A DNA stretch of 64,000 nucleotides from Hyphomicrobiales bacterium (GTDB lineage Bacteria; Pseudomonadota; Alphaproteobacteria; Rhizobiales; Xanthobacteraceae). The DNA is taken from the NCBI GenBank assembly GCA_017305535.1, contig JAFKKN010000007.1, positions 124,001 through 188,000 of the forward strand. Direction: 5' to 3'. The notes below the pieces were generated by a model, which made no database searches, was not told the DNA's origin, and saw only the letters and a list, made by a program, of their open reading frames with translations. Shown here in pieces: positions 53,350-61,699 of the stretch. Every line of letters begins with the position of its first letter. The stretch's first letter is position 1. Position numbers and translations under genes: made by a program.

Positions 53350-54975
53350 ATGATTGCCACGGCCGTCGAACACAATATATCCCATGCCAGCTTTCGGGAA
53401 GCCGGATACTGGCTGGATAAGACCGTCGATCAGCTCCTCGCCGAAGCGGTTGCCAGGACGCCGGACAAAATATCGATCGTCGCGGATCGCGCAGACCGTA
53501 CGCAGTCCCGCCGCCTGACTTACAAAGAGTTGGATAACCTCGCTGACCGCGCGGCCACGTCGCTGCTCCGTCTTGGCATCGGTCGTGGTGACGTCGTGAC
53601 GGTGCAGTTACCGAACTGGTGGGAGTTTGTCGTCGCCGCTTTCGCCTGCGCCAAGATTGGCGCGGTGATGAATCCGGTGATGCCGATCCTCCGGGAGCGG
53701 GAGCTGACCTACATCCTGAATTTCTGCAACACGAAAGTCTTCATCGTTCCGAAGACCTATCGTGGTTTCGACTACGCCGCGATGGCGCACGGCATGCGCG
53801 GCGATCTGCCGGATCTCAAGCAGATCATCGTCGTGGATGGCGAGGGCGACTCCAGTTTCGAGCGCATGCTGCTGGCGACCGAGCCAGGGCCGCTTCCGTC
53901 GCGTGCGAGCCCGGACGACATGTCGGTCCTGATGTTCACCTCGGGGACGACCGGTGAGCCGAAAGGTGTCATTCACACATCGAACTCGTTGATTGCCTGC
54001 TCCAAGGCACTGACGACCCGGTTCGGTCTCGATTCAAGTGACGTTCTGCTGGTCGCCTCACCGGTCGGGCACATGACGGGCTATGCCGCGATCGTCCTGC
54101 TTGCGGTTTACCTTGGCGGCACGATGGTTCTTCAGGATGTCTGGGACGCAAAGCACGGCGTCGACCTGATGTCACAGGAAGGCGTGACCTATACCGCCGC
54201 ATCGACACCATTCCTCAGCGACATTTGCGAGGCGGTGAAGGCGGGCGCGCCCCGTCCGCAATCGCTGCGCTCGTTTCTGTGCGGCGGCGCGCCGATTCCT
54301 TCGGTGTTGATCGAGCGGGCGGCCAAGGAACTGGACCTGAAGGTATGCTCGCTCTGGGGAATGACGGAAGTTCTTTCCGGCACATTGACCGAACCGTCGC
54401 GTGTCGCGGAAAAGTCCGCCAGCACTGACGGCAGGCCTCAGGACGGGATGGAGGTCAACATCGTTGATTTCGATGGCCAGCCGCTTCCCGCGGGAGAATC
54501 GGGCAGGCTGCTTGTCCGGGGCAGCCAGATGTTCAAGGGGTATTACAAGCGACCCGACTTGCCGACGTTCGATGGCGAAGGATGGTTTGATTCCGGCGAC
54601 CTCGCCTACATGGACGCGGACGGTTACATCCGCATTTCTGGCCGGGTGAAGGACATCCTGATCCGTGGCGGCGAGAACGTTCCCGTCGCCGAGATCGAAA
54701 ACCTGCTCTACAAGCATCCGTCCGTCGCCGCGGTTGCCGTGGTCGGCTACCCGGACGCGCGGCTCGGTGAGCGGGGCTGCGCATTTGTTGTTCCCCGTCC
54801 CGGAACGGAGATCGATCTTGCTTCGGTACAAGACTATCTGCGCGACGCCAGAATGGCCAAGCAGTTCTGGCCGGAGCGCGTTGAGATCGTCGCCGAGCTT
54901 CCTCGCACCGCCAGCGGCAAGATTCAGAAGTTCCGATTGAAGGAGATCGCCGCGACGTTCGCTGATGTGACTTAG
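53350..54975 (+). CDS. Acyl-CoA ligase, cyclohexanecarboxylate-CoA ligase (AliA)-like
   Basis: A 541-residue ANL ligase. A3 motif FTSGTTGEPKG is at about residue 197, LWGMTE at about 336, SGDLAYMDADG at about 416, ILIRGGENVPVAEIENLLY at about 437, and the A10 lysine in TASGKIQK near 522. The FWPERVEIVAELPRT ending and the presence of BadH- and BadI-like genes suggest activation of a cyclohexane-carboxylate-type acid; this is inference. GGGAGGG precedes ATG 53350. Operator copy 3 and an intergenic repeat lie in the 230-bp upstream gap. Confidence 0.87.
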   Translation: MIATAVEHNISHASFREAGYWLDKTVDQLLAEAVARTPDKISIVADRADRTQSRRLTYKELDNLADRAATSLLRLGIGRGDVVTVQLPNWWEFVVAAFACAKIGAVMNPVMPILRERELTYILNFCNTKVFIVPKTYRGFDYAAMAHGMRGDLPDLKQIIVVDGEGDSSFERMLLATEPGPLPSRASPDDMSVLMFTSGTTGEPKGVIHTSNSLIACSKALTTRFGLDSSDVLLVASPVGHMTGYAAIVLLAVYLGGTMVLQDVWDAKHGVDLMSQEGVTYTAASTPFLSDICEAVKAGAPRPQSLRSFLCGGAPIPSVLIERAAKELDLKVCSLWGMTEVLSGTLTEPSRVAEKSASTDGRPQDGMEVNIVDFDGQPLPAGESGRLLVRGSQMFKGYYKRPDLPTFDGEGWFDSGDLAYMDADGYIRISGRVKDILIRGGENVPVAEIENLLYKHPSVAAVAVVGYPDARLGERGCAFVVPRPGTEIDLASVQDYLRDARMAKQFWPERVEIVAELPRTASGKIQKFRLKEIAATFADVT

Positions 54976-54998
54976 CTGCGAAGCTTCATCCACTTTCC

Positions 54999-55802
54999 TT
55001 ACTGATCACCATAAGAGGGTGCGCGTCGTTCCCGAAACGCGGCCACGGCTTCAGCATGGTCGTTCGTCTCGAGAAGAATGACTTGCTGACGATCCTCCAT
55101 CATCAGTGCGGCGTCGAGACTCGGAGCGTCCACGAGCATGTTGAGGGCCTGTTTCGTCAATCGCAGGCCCATTGGAGACACATTCAACATGTCCGTTGCA
55201 AACTCGATTCCCTTCGCGAGTAATTCGTCGCCCGGCACGATATCGCTGATGAGGCCGATCGCCTTGGCGCGGTCGGCCTTCAGGAAACGGCCCGTCATGA
55301 GAAGTTCGGAGGTGACGGAAAGGCCGACCAGTCGCGGCAACAGGTAGCCCGAACCCATGTCGCAACCGCCGACACCGATGCGGATATAGGCCGCATTCAT
55401 TCGCGCATCCGGAGTTGCGAAGCGAATGTCGCAAGCCAGCAGGAAGGAGAAACCCGCGCCGCACGCAGCGCCGTGCACGAGGCCGATGATCGGCTGCGGG
55501 CAGGAACGCATCAGCCGGATGACGCCGGAATAGTTTTGTTGCATCTTGAGCTGGCGCTGAGGACGGCCTCCGCCGGGCGCGGCAAACGCATCCGATCCGA
55601 GTTCGGCGCCGGCCGAGAATTCAGAACCGTGGCCACGCAGGATGACCACGCGCGTCGCCGGCCGATCGTGAAGTCCCGAGAAGTACTCAGTCAGTTCGCC
55701 GATCATGTCCGGCGACACGGCGTTCAGCTTGGCGGGCCGGTTCAACGACAGGATGTCGATGGCGCCGCGAGATTCAACGGTAATCGTCGTGGGCTGTGTC
55801 AC
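54999..55802 (-). CDS. Enoyl-CoA hydratase/isomerase family protein
   Basis: A 267-residue crotonase. The oxyanion-hole segments are FSAGAELGSD and GAACGAGFSFLLACD. The two hydratase Glu positions are replaced (GFSFLL; AAYIRIGVGG), and an Asp is present in GGCDMGSGYLLPRL, as in isomerases and C-C hydrolases. The reaction is uncertain. It starts 40 bases from operator copy 4 and is divergent from the SDR at 55906, and convergent with the ligase gene. Confidence 0.85.
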   Translation of the reverse strand: MTQPTTITVESRGAIDILSLNRPAKLNAVSPDMIGELTEYFSGLHDRPATRVVILRGHGSEFSAGAELGSDAFAAPGGGRPQRQLKMQQNYSGVIRLMRSCPQPIIGLVHGAACGAGFSFLLACDIRFATPDARMNAAYIRIGVGGCDMGSGYLLPRLVGLSVTSELLMTGRFLKADRAKAIGLISDIVPGDELLAKGIEFATDMLNVSPMGLRLTKQALNMLVDAPSLDAALMMEDRQQVILLETNDHAEAVAAFRERRAPSYGDQ

Positions 55803-55841
55803 GTGCGGACCTCCATTCGCTCGTTGTCATTTGAATTTATA

Positions 55842-55860
55842 GTAATATAGTGTACTATAT
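55842..55860. promoter_or_regulatory. MarR operator copy 4 in a divergent promoter
   Basis: GTAATATAGTGTAC (55842-55855) fits the 14-bp motif. It overlaps a perfect ATATAGT-GT-ACTATAT palindrome (55845-55860). It lies 40 bases from the crotonase start and about 50 from the SDR start, so one site can control both genes. Confidence 0.65.
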
Positions 55861-55905
55861 CTGGAGGCAACGCGAAACGTGCCGCCGATGTCGGGAGATT
55901 TCGAG

Positions 55906-56781
55906 ATGTCATATCAATCCGTGTTCAGGCCGGATCTGTTCAAAGGGCAGACGATCATTGTGACCGGCGGCGGCAGTGGCATCGGACGTTGCACGGCCCA
56001 TGAGCTGGCCGCTCTCGGTGCGAATGTCGCGATCGTCGGCAGGACAATGGAGAAACTCGAGGAAGTACGACGAGAGATCGAAGCCGATGGCGGTCGGGTG
56101 ATGAGCCAGGCCTGCGACATTCGTGATGAGGCCATGGTGGTCGCCGCAATCGAGGCGGTGCTTGTCAGATTCGGACGCATCGACGGTCTCGTCAACAACG
56201 CCGGCGGTCAATTCCGCGCGCCCCTGAAGACAATCTCCACGAAGGGATTCGAGGCGGTGGTGCGCAATAACCTGACCGGCGGCTTCATCTTCATGCGCGA
56301 AGCCTACAATCGCTGGATGGAGGCGAACGGCGGGGCGATCGTGAACATCATCGCTGACATCTGGCACGGCTGGCCTGAGTTCGGCCACTCGGCGGCGGCG
56401 CGCGGCGGCATGCTGACCCTGACGGAAACGGCGGCCTGCGAGTGGTCGTCATCCGGCGTGCGTGTGAATGCGGTGGCGCCGGGTGGAGTCGTGTCGAGCG
56501 GTTTCGATACCTACACGCCGGAAATGCAGAAGAAGCTGCTGGATTTTACCGAACGCGTGCCACTCCAGCGCTTCGGCACCGAAGCGGAAATATCGGCCGC
56601 CATCACCTATCTGCTTTCACCGGCGGCCGCCTATATCACTGGCTCTTGCCTGCGCGTTGATGGCGGAACGCCGAACGCGCGGACCACCTGGAAGCTGGAG
56701 CCACACAGCCGCAGCGTGCCGTTCGAGGGATTCCATCGCGCCACGTTGCCGGACATGATGAGGCGGAAAGCCAGCGTGTAG
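55906..56781 (+). CDS. Enoyl-CoA reductase-like SDR (PECR type)
   Basis: A 291-residue SDR with TGGGSGIG at 20-27 and NNAGG at 97-101. In place of Tyr-x3-Lys it has Ser162-x3-Arg166 (GHSAAARGGM), close to the HSGAARAGV block I recall from peroxisomal trans-2-enoyl-CoA reductase. SPAAAYITG near the C-terminus also fits that family. It probably reduces an alpha,beta-unsaturated acyl-CoA with NADPH. ATG 55906 has GGGAG at good spacing; GTG 55879 is too early. Confidence 0.83.
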   Translation: MSYQSVFRPDLFKGQTIIVTGGGSGIGRCTAHELAALGANVAIVGRTMEKLEEVRREIEADGGRVMSQACDIRDEAMVVAAIEAVLVRFGRIDGLVNNAGGQFRAPLKTISTKGFEAVVRNNLTGGFIFMREAYNRWMEANGGAIVNIIADIWHGWPEFGHSAAARGGMLTLTETAACEWSSSGVRVNAVAPGGVVSSGFDTYTPEMQKKLLDFTERVPLQRFGTEAEISAAITYLLSPAAAYITGSCLRVDGGTPNARTTWKLEPHSRSVPFEGFHRATLPDMMRRKASV

Positions 56782-56792
56782 CGGTTGATCGT

Positions 56793-57806
56793 CTAGTCCA
56801 TCGCGATGATCAGCTTGCCATAGTTTTCACCGCGATAGAGCCGGGCAATCGCGCCGGGCGCATGTTCGAGCCCCGACAGAATTTCCTCGTCGTAGACGAT
56901 CTTGCTCTCAAGCGCGAGCCGGGTCAGACGATCCGCGGCCGTGTCATATTCAGCGACATGATCGAGGACGACGAAGCCGGACCAGCGCAGGCGCTTGGTC
57001 AGCACCTCCCGCTCGGGCCGAGGTCCCGTCGGAACCGGTGTCCAGGATGCATTCGCGGCGGTGCCACACTGAATGATGCGTCCGCGCACGCGCATTGATC
57101 TGATGGCGGCATCGGCGATCGCGCCGCCGGTGTTGTCGAAGTAGATATCGTTTCCCTGCGGGCATGCCTCGCGGATCGCGGCGGCGATATCCTTGGTCTC
57201 CCGGTAATTGATCATGCCTTGATAACCGTAGCGCGTCCGTGCCAGCGCAGCTTTCTCGGCCGAGCTGGTCAGGCCGACAGCACGGCAGCCCGCGATGCTG
57301 GCAAGCTGCCCGACAAAACTTCCGACGCTGCCGGCGGCGGTGGACACCAGAACGTGTTCGCCCTGTTTCGGATCGCCGAGTCCGTGGAAAGCGAGGTAGG
57401 CGGTGAGACCGTTGATGCCGAGCAGGCTCAAATTCGCGCTGAGCGGCAACGCGGAAGGATCGACCCGACGCAGAACGGCGTCCGGCGCGGCAACGCAGTA
57501 GGTCTGCCAGCCGAACCAGCCGTAAAGGAATTCACCCGCCTTGAACCCGGGCGCATTGCTTTCGATGACTTCGCCGACGGCAAGCGCCCGCATCGGCATA
57601 TCGAGCGGGACGGGCGCGCTGTAGTTGCCTTCGTCATTGGCCCATCCGCGCTGTGCCGGATCGACTGAAAGATAGCGATTCCTGACCAGAATCTGGTCGG
57701 GACCGGGAGAGGGCGCGGGCTCCGTTACAAGCGCGAAATGCTCCGGTTGAGGAATGCCTTGCGGCCGTTTCACGAGCAGCACCTGACGATTGGTTCGGGC
57801 TTGCAT
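56793..57806 (-). CDS. NADP-dependent MDR oxidoreductase (prostaglandin reductase/2-alkenal reductase type)
   Basis: A 337-residue zinc-independent MDR protein. The N-terminal GroES-like domain has RYLSVDPAQRGW; the Rossmann motif is STAAGSVGSFVG at 155-166. No zinc-ligand cysteines are seen. The LTR/PGR subgroup reduces the C=C bond of enones and enals. Its role may be to reduce a ring or side-chain double bond in this pathway. It starts 19 bases from operator copy 5 and is convergent with the SDR gene. Confidence 0.88.
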   Translation of the reverse strand: MQARTNRQVLLVKRPQGIPQPEHFALVTEPAPSPGPDQILVRNRYLSVDPAQRGWANDEGNYSAPVPLDMPMRALAVGEVIESNAPGFKAGEFLYGWFGWQTYCVAAPDAVLRRVDPSALPLSANLSLLGINGLTAYLAFHGLGDPKQGEHVLVSTAAGSVGSFVGQLASIAGCRAVGLTSSAEKAALARTRYGYQGMINYRETKDIAAAIREACPQGNDIYFDNTGGAIADAAIRSMRVRGRIIQCGTAANASWTPVPTGPRPEREVLTKRLRWSGFVVLDHVAEYDTAADRLTRLALESKIVYDEEILSGLEHAPGAIARLYRGENYGKLIIAMD

Positions 57807-57824
57807 GAGAGGCTCCTCAGATTA

Positions 57825-57838
57825 GTACGCTTGTGTAC
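57825..57838. promoter_or_regulatory. MarR operator copy 5 in a divergent promoter
   Basis: GTACGCTTGTGTAC has both half-sites perfect. It lies 19 bases from the MDR gene start and 97 from the MaoC gene start, between two divergent units. Confidence 0.72.
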
Positions 57839-57934
57839 GAATTAAAGATACGCTAGAATCCGATCGGATGACAAGGCGGTCGACGAGCCGGCGCTTGCAT
57901 CGATCCTTCCTGACGTTCAGCGAGAGGCGGTACA

Positions 57935-58387
57935 ATGGCAGGACTCTATTTCGAGCAGTTCGCTGTCGGACAGAGGTTTGTCCATGAGATCCGACGAACC
58001 GTAACGGACATGGACAATATCCTGTTTTCATCACTGACCTACAATCCGGCGGCGGTCCATATTGATCACGAATATTCCAAGAGCACCGAGTTCGGAAAGC
58101 CGCTGATGAATTCGATCTTTTCGCTCGGTCTCATCATCGGTCTGTCGGTTCAGGATACGACGCTCGGTACGACCGTCGGCAATCTGGGAATGGAAGACAC
58201 GAGATTTCCGCGCCCCGTGTTCGGCGGTGATACGCTCCGTGCCGAAACGAGCGTCGTCGCCGTCAGGGAAAGTAAGTCGCGCCCGACGCAGGGCATCGTG
58301 ACATTCGAGCATCGCGGCTTCAACCAGCGTGACGAAGAGGTGGTGTACTGCCGCCGCAACGCGCTGATGATGAGGCAACCGGCATGA
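57935..58387 (+). CDS. MaoC-family (R)-specific acyl-CoA dehydratase
   Basis: A 150-residue hot-dog-fold protein. The hydratase-2 motif region is visible as TYNPAAVHIDHEYSKSTEFG (about 28-47), with the Asp/His pair typical of MaoC enzymes, slightly changed from the usual D-x4-H. VFGGDTLRAETSVV follows. It hydrates enoyl-CoA or dehydrates hydroxyacyl-CoA, possibly a methylmalyl-type compound given the lyase that overlaps it by four bases. It is first gene of a three-gene operon led by operator copy 5. Confidence 0.87.
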   Translation: MAGLYFEQFAVGQRFVHEIRRTVTDMDNILFSSLTYNPAAVHIDHEYSKSTEFGKPLMNSIFSLGLIIGLSVQDTTLGTTVGNLGMEDTRFPRPVFGGDTLRAETSVVAVRESKSRPTQGIVTFEHRGFNQRDEEVVYCRRNALMMRQPA

Positions 58388-59265
58388 GGCTTCGCTCGCT
58401 TCTCTTCGTGCCGGCCGATAGCGAGCGCAAGTTCGCCAGGGCTGCGACCGTCAGCGCCGATGCCTTGATCCTCGACCTCGAGGATTCCGTCGCGCCGGGC
58501 CGCAAGGCATTTGCGCGTGATGTCGTCAGGCAATTGCTGAACGGCGAAACGAGGGATTGGTCGTTTCTGGTCCGGATCAATCCATTCGGCACCGGCCTGA
58601 CGCTGGAAGATCTGGCGGCCGTGGTACGTCCGGGCCTCGACGGCATCCTGATTCCAAAGGTCGATGGAATTGAAGACGTCGATCTTATCTCGCATTATGT
58701 CGACGCGCTGGAAGTCGCGGCGGGTATCGCACCCGGTCACGTCAAACTGGTGGTCGTGGCAACCGAAACACCTGCCGCCATGATCGGCTTCAGCGGATAC
58801 GCCCGCAAGAACAGGCGGCTGGTGGCGATGACATGGGGCGCGGAAGATCTGAGCGCCGCGCTTGGGGCCATCACGCCGCGCGAGGCGGATGGTAGCTGGA
58901 CTTTCCCCTATCAAGTCGCACGCGCCCAGTGCCTGTTTGCGGCCGGCGCTGCCAGTGCGGCGGCGCTTGAAACGCTCTACGTGGATTTCAAGGATCAAGA
59001 GGGGCTGGCGGAAAGCTGCAAGCTTGCGCGGCGGGATGGATTCGTCGGCCGCATCGCGATCCACCCCGATCAGGTCGCAACCATCAACGCGTGCTTCACG
59101 CCGTCGGATGACGACATCGCGCATGCACGCCGCGTCGTCGCGGCATTCGACGCGCAACCGGATGTCGGCACGGTCGGCATCGACGGCAAGATGTATGACA
59201 TTCCGCATCTGGTTGCGGCCCGAAGAACCCTTGCGTCGGTCGGAGAGGGAGCAACCCATGGATAG
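58384..59265 (+). CDS. CitE-like CoA-ester lyase (HpcH/HpaI family)
   Basis: A 293-residue TIM barrel of the citrate lyase beta/malyl-CoA lyase group. It opens LRSLLFVPADSERKFARAA and has the metal and CoA motifs ALILDLEDSVAPGRK (about 28-42), VVVATETPAAM (about 121) and MTWGAEDLSAALG (about 149). It should cleave or condense a beta-hydroxyacyl-CoA such as malyl-CoA or methylmalyl-CoA, or hydrolyse the thioester. Pairing with MaoC is like beta-methylmalyl-CoA handling, but the substrate here is unknown. Confidence 0.86.
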   Translation: MRLRSLLFVPADSERKFARAATVSADALILDLEDSVAPGRKAFARDVVRQLLNGETRDWSFLVRINPFGTGLTLEDLAAVVRPGLDGILIPKVDGIEDVDLISHYVDALEVAAGIAPGHVKLVVVATETPAAMIGFSGYARKNRRLVAMTWGAEDLSAALGAITPREADGSWTFPYQVARAQCLFAAGAASAAALETLYVDFKDQEGLAESCKLARRDGFVGRIAIHPDQVATINACFTPSDDDIAHARRVVAAFDAQPDVGTVGIDGKMYDIPHLVAARRTLASVGEGATHG

Positions 59266-60442
59266 ATCGTTTTCCAACCAGCCCGACGTGTCGGACGATC
59301 ATGCCGCAATCAGAGAGGGTGTTCGCGCGGTGGTCACGCGCTTCGACGACGACTACTGGCTGGCGCGCGACGACGATGGCGAGTTTCCCCGCGCGTTCCA
59401 TCGCGCGATGGCGGATGCCGGCTGGCTTGGCATCACCATGCCTGAACAATATGGCGGCGCAGGTCTCGGCGTCACCGAAGCGGCGGTGATGATGCATGAG
59501 GTGGCGAGCCATGGCGGCGGCATGGCGTCGTCGTCCGCCGTCCATATCAATCTGTTCGGGCCGCATCCGATCGTCGTGAAAGGAACCGACGACCAGAAGC
59601 GACGCTGGATTCCGCGGCTTGTCTCCGGCGAGGACCAATGCTGCTTCGGTTTCACCGAGCCGGATGCCGGCTTGAACACGACACGCATCAAGACCTTTGC
59701 CGAGAAAGTGCCGGGCGGCTATCGCGTTCACGGACAGAAGGTCTGGACGTCGACGGCGCAGATCGCCAACAAGATCATGCTGCTGACGCGAACCACGAAG
59801 TTCGAGGATTGCCGGCGACCGACCGACGGGATCACCATCTTCTATACGGATCTCGATCGTTCGAAGATCGAAGTCCGGCGCATTCCCAAGATGGGCCGCA
59901 AGGCGGTGGATTCCAACGCGATCTTCATCGACGGCCTGTTCATTCCGGACAAGGACCGGATCGGTGAGGAAGGGAAGGGCTTCTCCTACATCCTGCACAG
60001 CCTCAATCCCGAGCGAATTCTGATCGCGGTCGAGGCCATCGGGATCGGGCAGGATGCCTTGCGCCGTGCGACGCGCTATGCCCGGGAGCGCGTGGTGTTC
60101 GATCGGCCCATCGGCCAGAACCAGGGCATTCAGCACCCGCTGGCCGAGAAGTGGATGTATCTTGAATCCGCGTGGCTGATGGCGATGCGTGCGGCCTGGC
60201 TGTACGACAACGGCAGGCCCTGCGGCGCCGAAGCCAACAGCGCAAAGTTTCTCGGGGCTCGTGCCGGCCATGATGCCGCGTGGCAGGCGATCATGACCCA
60301 TGGCGGGTTTGGCTATGCCAAGGAGTATCACGTCGAACGACTGTTCCGCGAAGTGTCAATCACCCGGCTTGCTCCCATCACCGAGCAACTGATGCTGAGT
60401 TTCATCGCGGAGAAAGTGCTCGAACTGCCGAAAAGCTATTGA
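59258..60442 (+). CDS. Acyl-CoA dehydrogenase, atypical catalytic loop
   Basis: A 394-residue acyl-CoA dehydrogenase. CFGFTEPDAGLNTTRIKTF is the flavin block. The helix-G region has LNPERILIAVEAIGIG with a Glu at the isovaleryl-CoA dehydrogenase position. The C-terminal loop reads LAPITEQLMLSF and lacks the YEGT glutamate. The ATG at 59258 follows GGAGAGGGAG and overlaps the lyase gene by 8 bases; a much longer open frame upstream is a shadow. It oxidises an acyl-CoA of the pathway, possibly branched or cyclic. Confidence 0.88.
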   Translation: MDRSFSNQPDVSDDHAAIREGVRAVVTRFDDDYWLARDDDGEFPRAFHRAMADAGWLGITMPEQYGGAGLGVTEAAVMMHEVASHGGGMASSSAVHINLFGPHPIVVKGTDDQKRRWIPRLVSGEDQCCFGFTEPDAGLNTTRIKTFAEKVPGGYRVHGQKVWTSTAQIANKIMLLTRTTKFEDCRRPTDGITIFYTDLDRSKIEVRRIPKMGRKAVDSNAIFIDGLFIPDKDRIGEEGKGFSYILHSLNPERILIAVEAIGIGQDALRRATRYARERVVFDRPIGQNQGIQHPLAEKWMYLESAWLMAMRAAWLYDNGRPCGAEANSAKFLGARAGHDAAWQAIMTHGGFGYAKEYHVERLFREVSITRLAPITEQLMLSFIAEKVLELPKSY

Positions 60443-60472
60443 GGCCGCGTGACGCGACGAACGATCCGCGCG

Positions 60473-61618
60473 TCAGAGATTGCGTGAAATCAATTCGCGC
60501 ATGATCTCCGAGGTACCACCGTAGATGCGCAGCACGCGAGCATCCGCGAACAGCCGGCAGATCTCGTATTCGCGCATGAAGCCATAGCCGCCGAAGAATT
60601 GCAGGCACTGATCGACCAGCCGTCCGTGCATTTCAGTGGTCCAGAGCTTGGCGGTCGATGCCGCATAGGTCGTGAGTTCGCCGCGAATGTGCTGGGCGAG
60701 ACATTGATCGACATAGGCCCATCCGACCATCAGGTCGGATTTCAGATCGGCGAGCTTGAAGCGCGTGTTCTGGAATGAGCCGATCGGTTGCCCGAACGCC
60801 TTGCGCTCCTCGACGTATGCCTTGGTGATATCGAAGGCCTTCTGCGCGGCGGCGATGGAGTGCAGCGCGATGGTCAGCCGCTCCTGAGGCAATTCGCTCA
60901 TCAGTGCCGCCATCGCGCCGCCCTCCGCGCCGAGAAGGTTGCCGACGGGGACGCGAACCTGATCGAAAAACAGTTCCGACGTATCGGACGACAGATGGCC
61001 GAGCTTGTCGAGGTTGCGGCCATGCCGGAAACCCGGGCGGTTGGTCTCGACCAGGACCAGACTCATGCCGCGCGATCCGCCGTCCGCATTCGTGCGCGTC
61101 ACCACGATCACGAGATCGCACATCTGGCCGTTCGAGATGAATGTCTTCTGGCCGGAGATCACGAATTCATCGCCCTCACGAACCGCGCGTGTCCGGATGC
61201 CCTGAAGATCGCTGCCGGTGCCGGGCTCGGTCATCGCGATTGCGCAGACCGCTTCGCCGGCAATCATGCGGGGCAGCCAGGTCTTCTTCTGCTCTTCTGT
61301 GCCGTAGCTGAGGAGATAGCCGCAGCAGACGTCGTTGTGCACGGAGAAATCCGTCGCCGGACCTGCAAATCCCGAATAGGACAGTTCTTCGATGATGACC
61401 GCGTTGTGGCGGAAGTCGCCGCCGATTCCGCCGTACGCCTCGGGCACCTGTGGGCAGAGCAGGCCGGCCTGACCGGCGGCCGGCCACAGCGCCCGGTCGA
61501 TGATCCCGGCTTTCTCCCAGTCCGCGAAATGCGGCCGTATCCGGGTGTCAGCAAAGCGCCGAACACTTTCGCGCAGCAGCGCATGTTCTTCGTCAAAGAC
61601 CGGGCGGTTTTGCAGCAT
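60473..61618 (-). CDS. Acyl-CoA dehydrogenase, isovaleryl/cyclic-acid type
   Basis: A 381-residue acyl-CoA dehydrogenase. The flavin block is IAMTEPGTGSDLQGIRT (about 127-143). The likely catalytic base is Glu246 in LPQERLTIAL, as in isovaleryl-CoA dehydrogenase, since the C-terminal loop is YGGTSEIMRE with Gly at the usual YEGT Glu. It is similar to the dehydrogenase at 63351, sharing TSELFFD. It may be a cyclohexanecarboxyl-CoA or side-chain dehydrogenase, by context with BadI and BadH. It is last of the four minus-strand genes at the right end. Confidence 0.9.
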   Translation of the reverse strand: MLQNRPVFDEEHALLRESVRRFADTRIRPHFADWEKAGIIDRALWPAAGQAGLLCPQVPEAYGGIGGDFRHNAVIIEELSYSGFAGPATDFSVHNDVCCGYLLSYGTEEQKKTWLPRMIAGEAVCAIAMTEPGTGSDLQGIRTRAVREGDEFVISGQKTFISNGQMCDLVIVVTRTNADGGSRGMSLVLVETNRPGFRHGRNLDKLGHLSSDTSELFFDQVRVPVGNLLGAEGGAMAALMSELPQERLTIALHSIAAAQKAFDITKAYVEERKAFGQPIGSFQNTRFKLADLKSDLMVGWAYVDQCLAQHIRGELTTYAASTAKLWTTEMHGRLVDQCLQFFGGYGFMREYEICRLFADARVLRIYGGTSEIMRELISRNL

Positions 61619-61699
61619 GTTTTTCGAGCCGTTGCGTTGGAGTGGAGGACGGCGGTGTCGCCGCCCTTCAGTTCGATGTCATCGTATGATGACCCGCTC

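Noticed and set aside
58862-59257. N-terminal extension of the dehydrogenase at 59258
   Set aside because: It overlaps the CitE-like lyase gene and encodes a basic, unstructured sequence. A good ribosome site lies just before ATG 59258.
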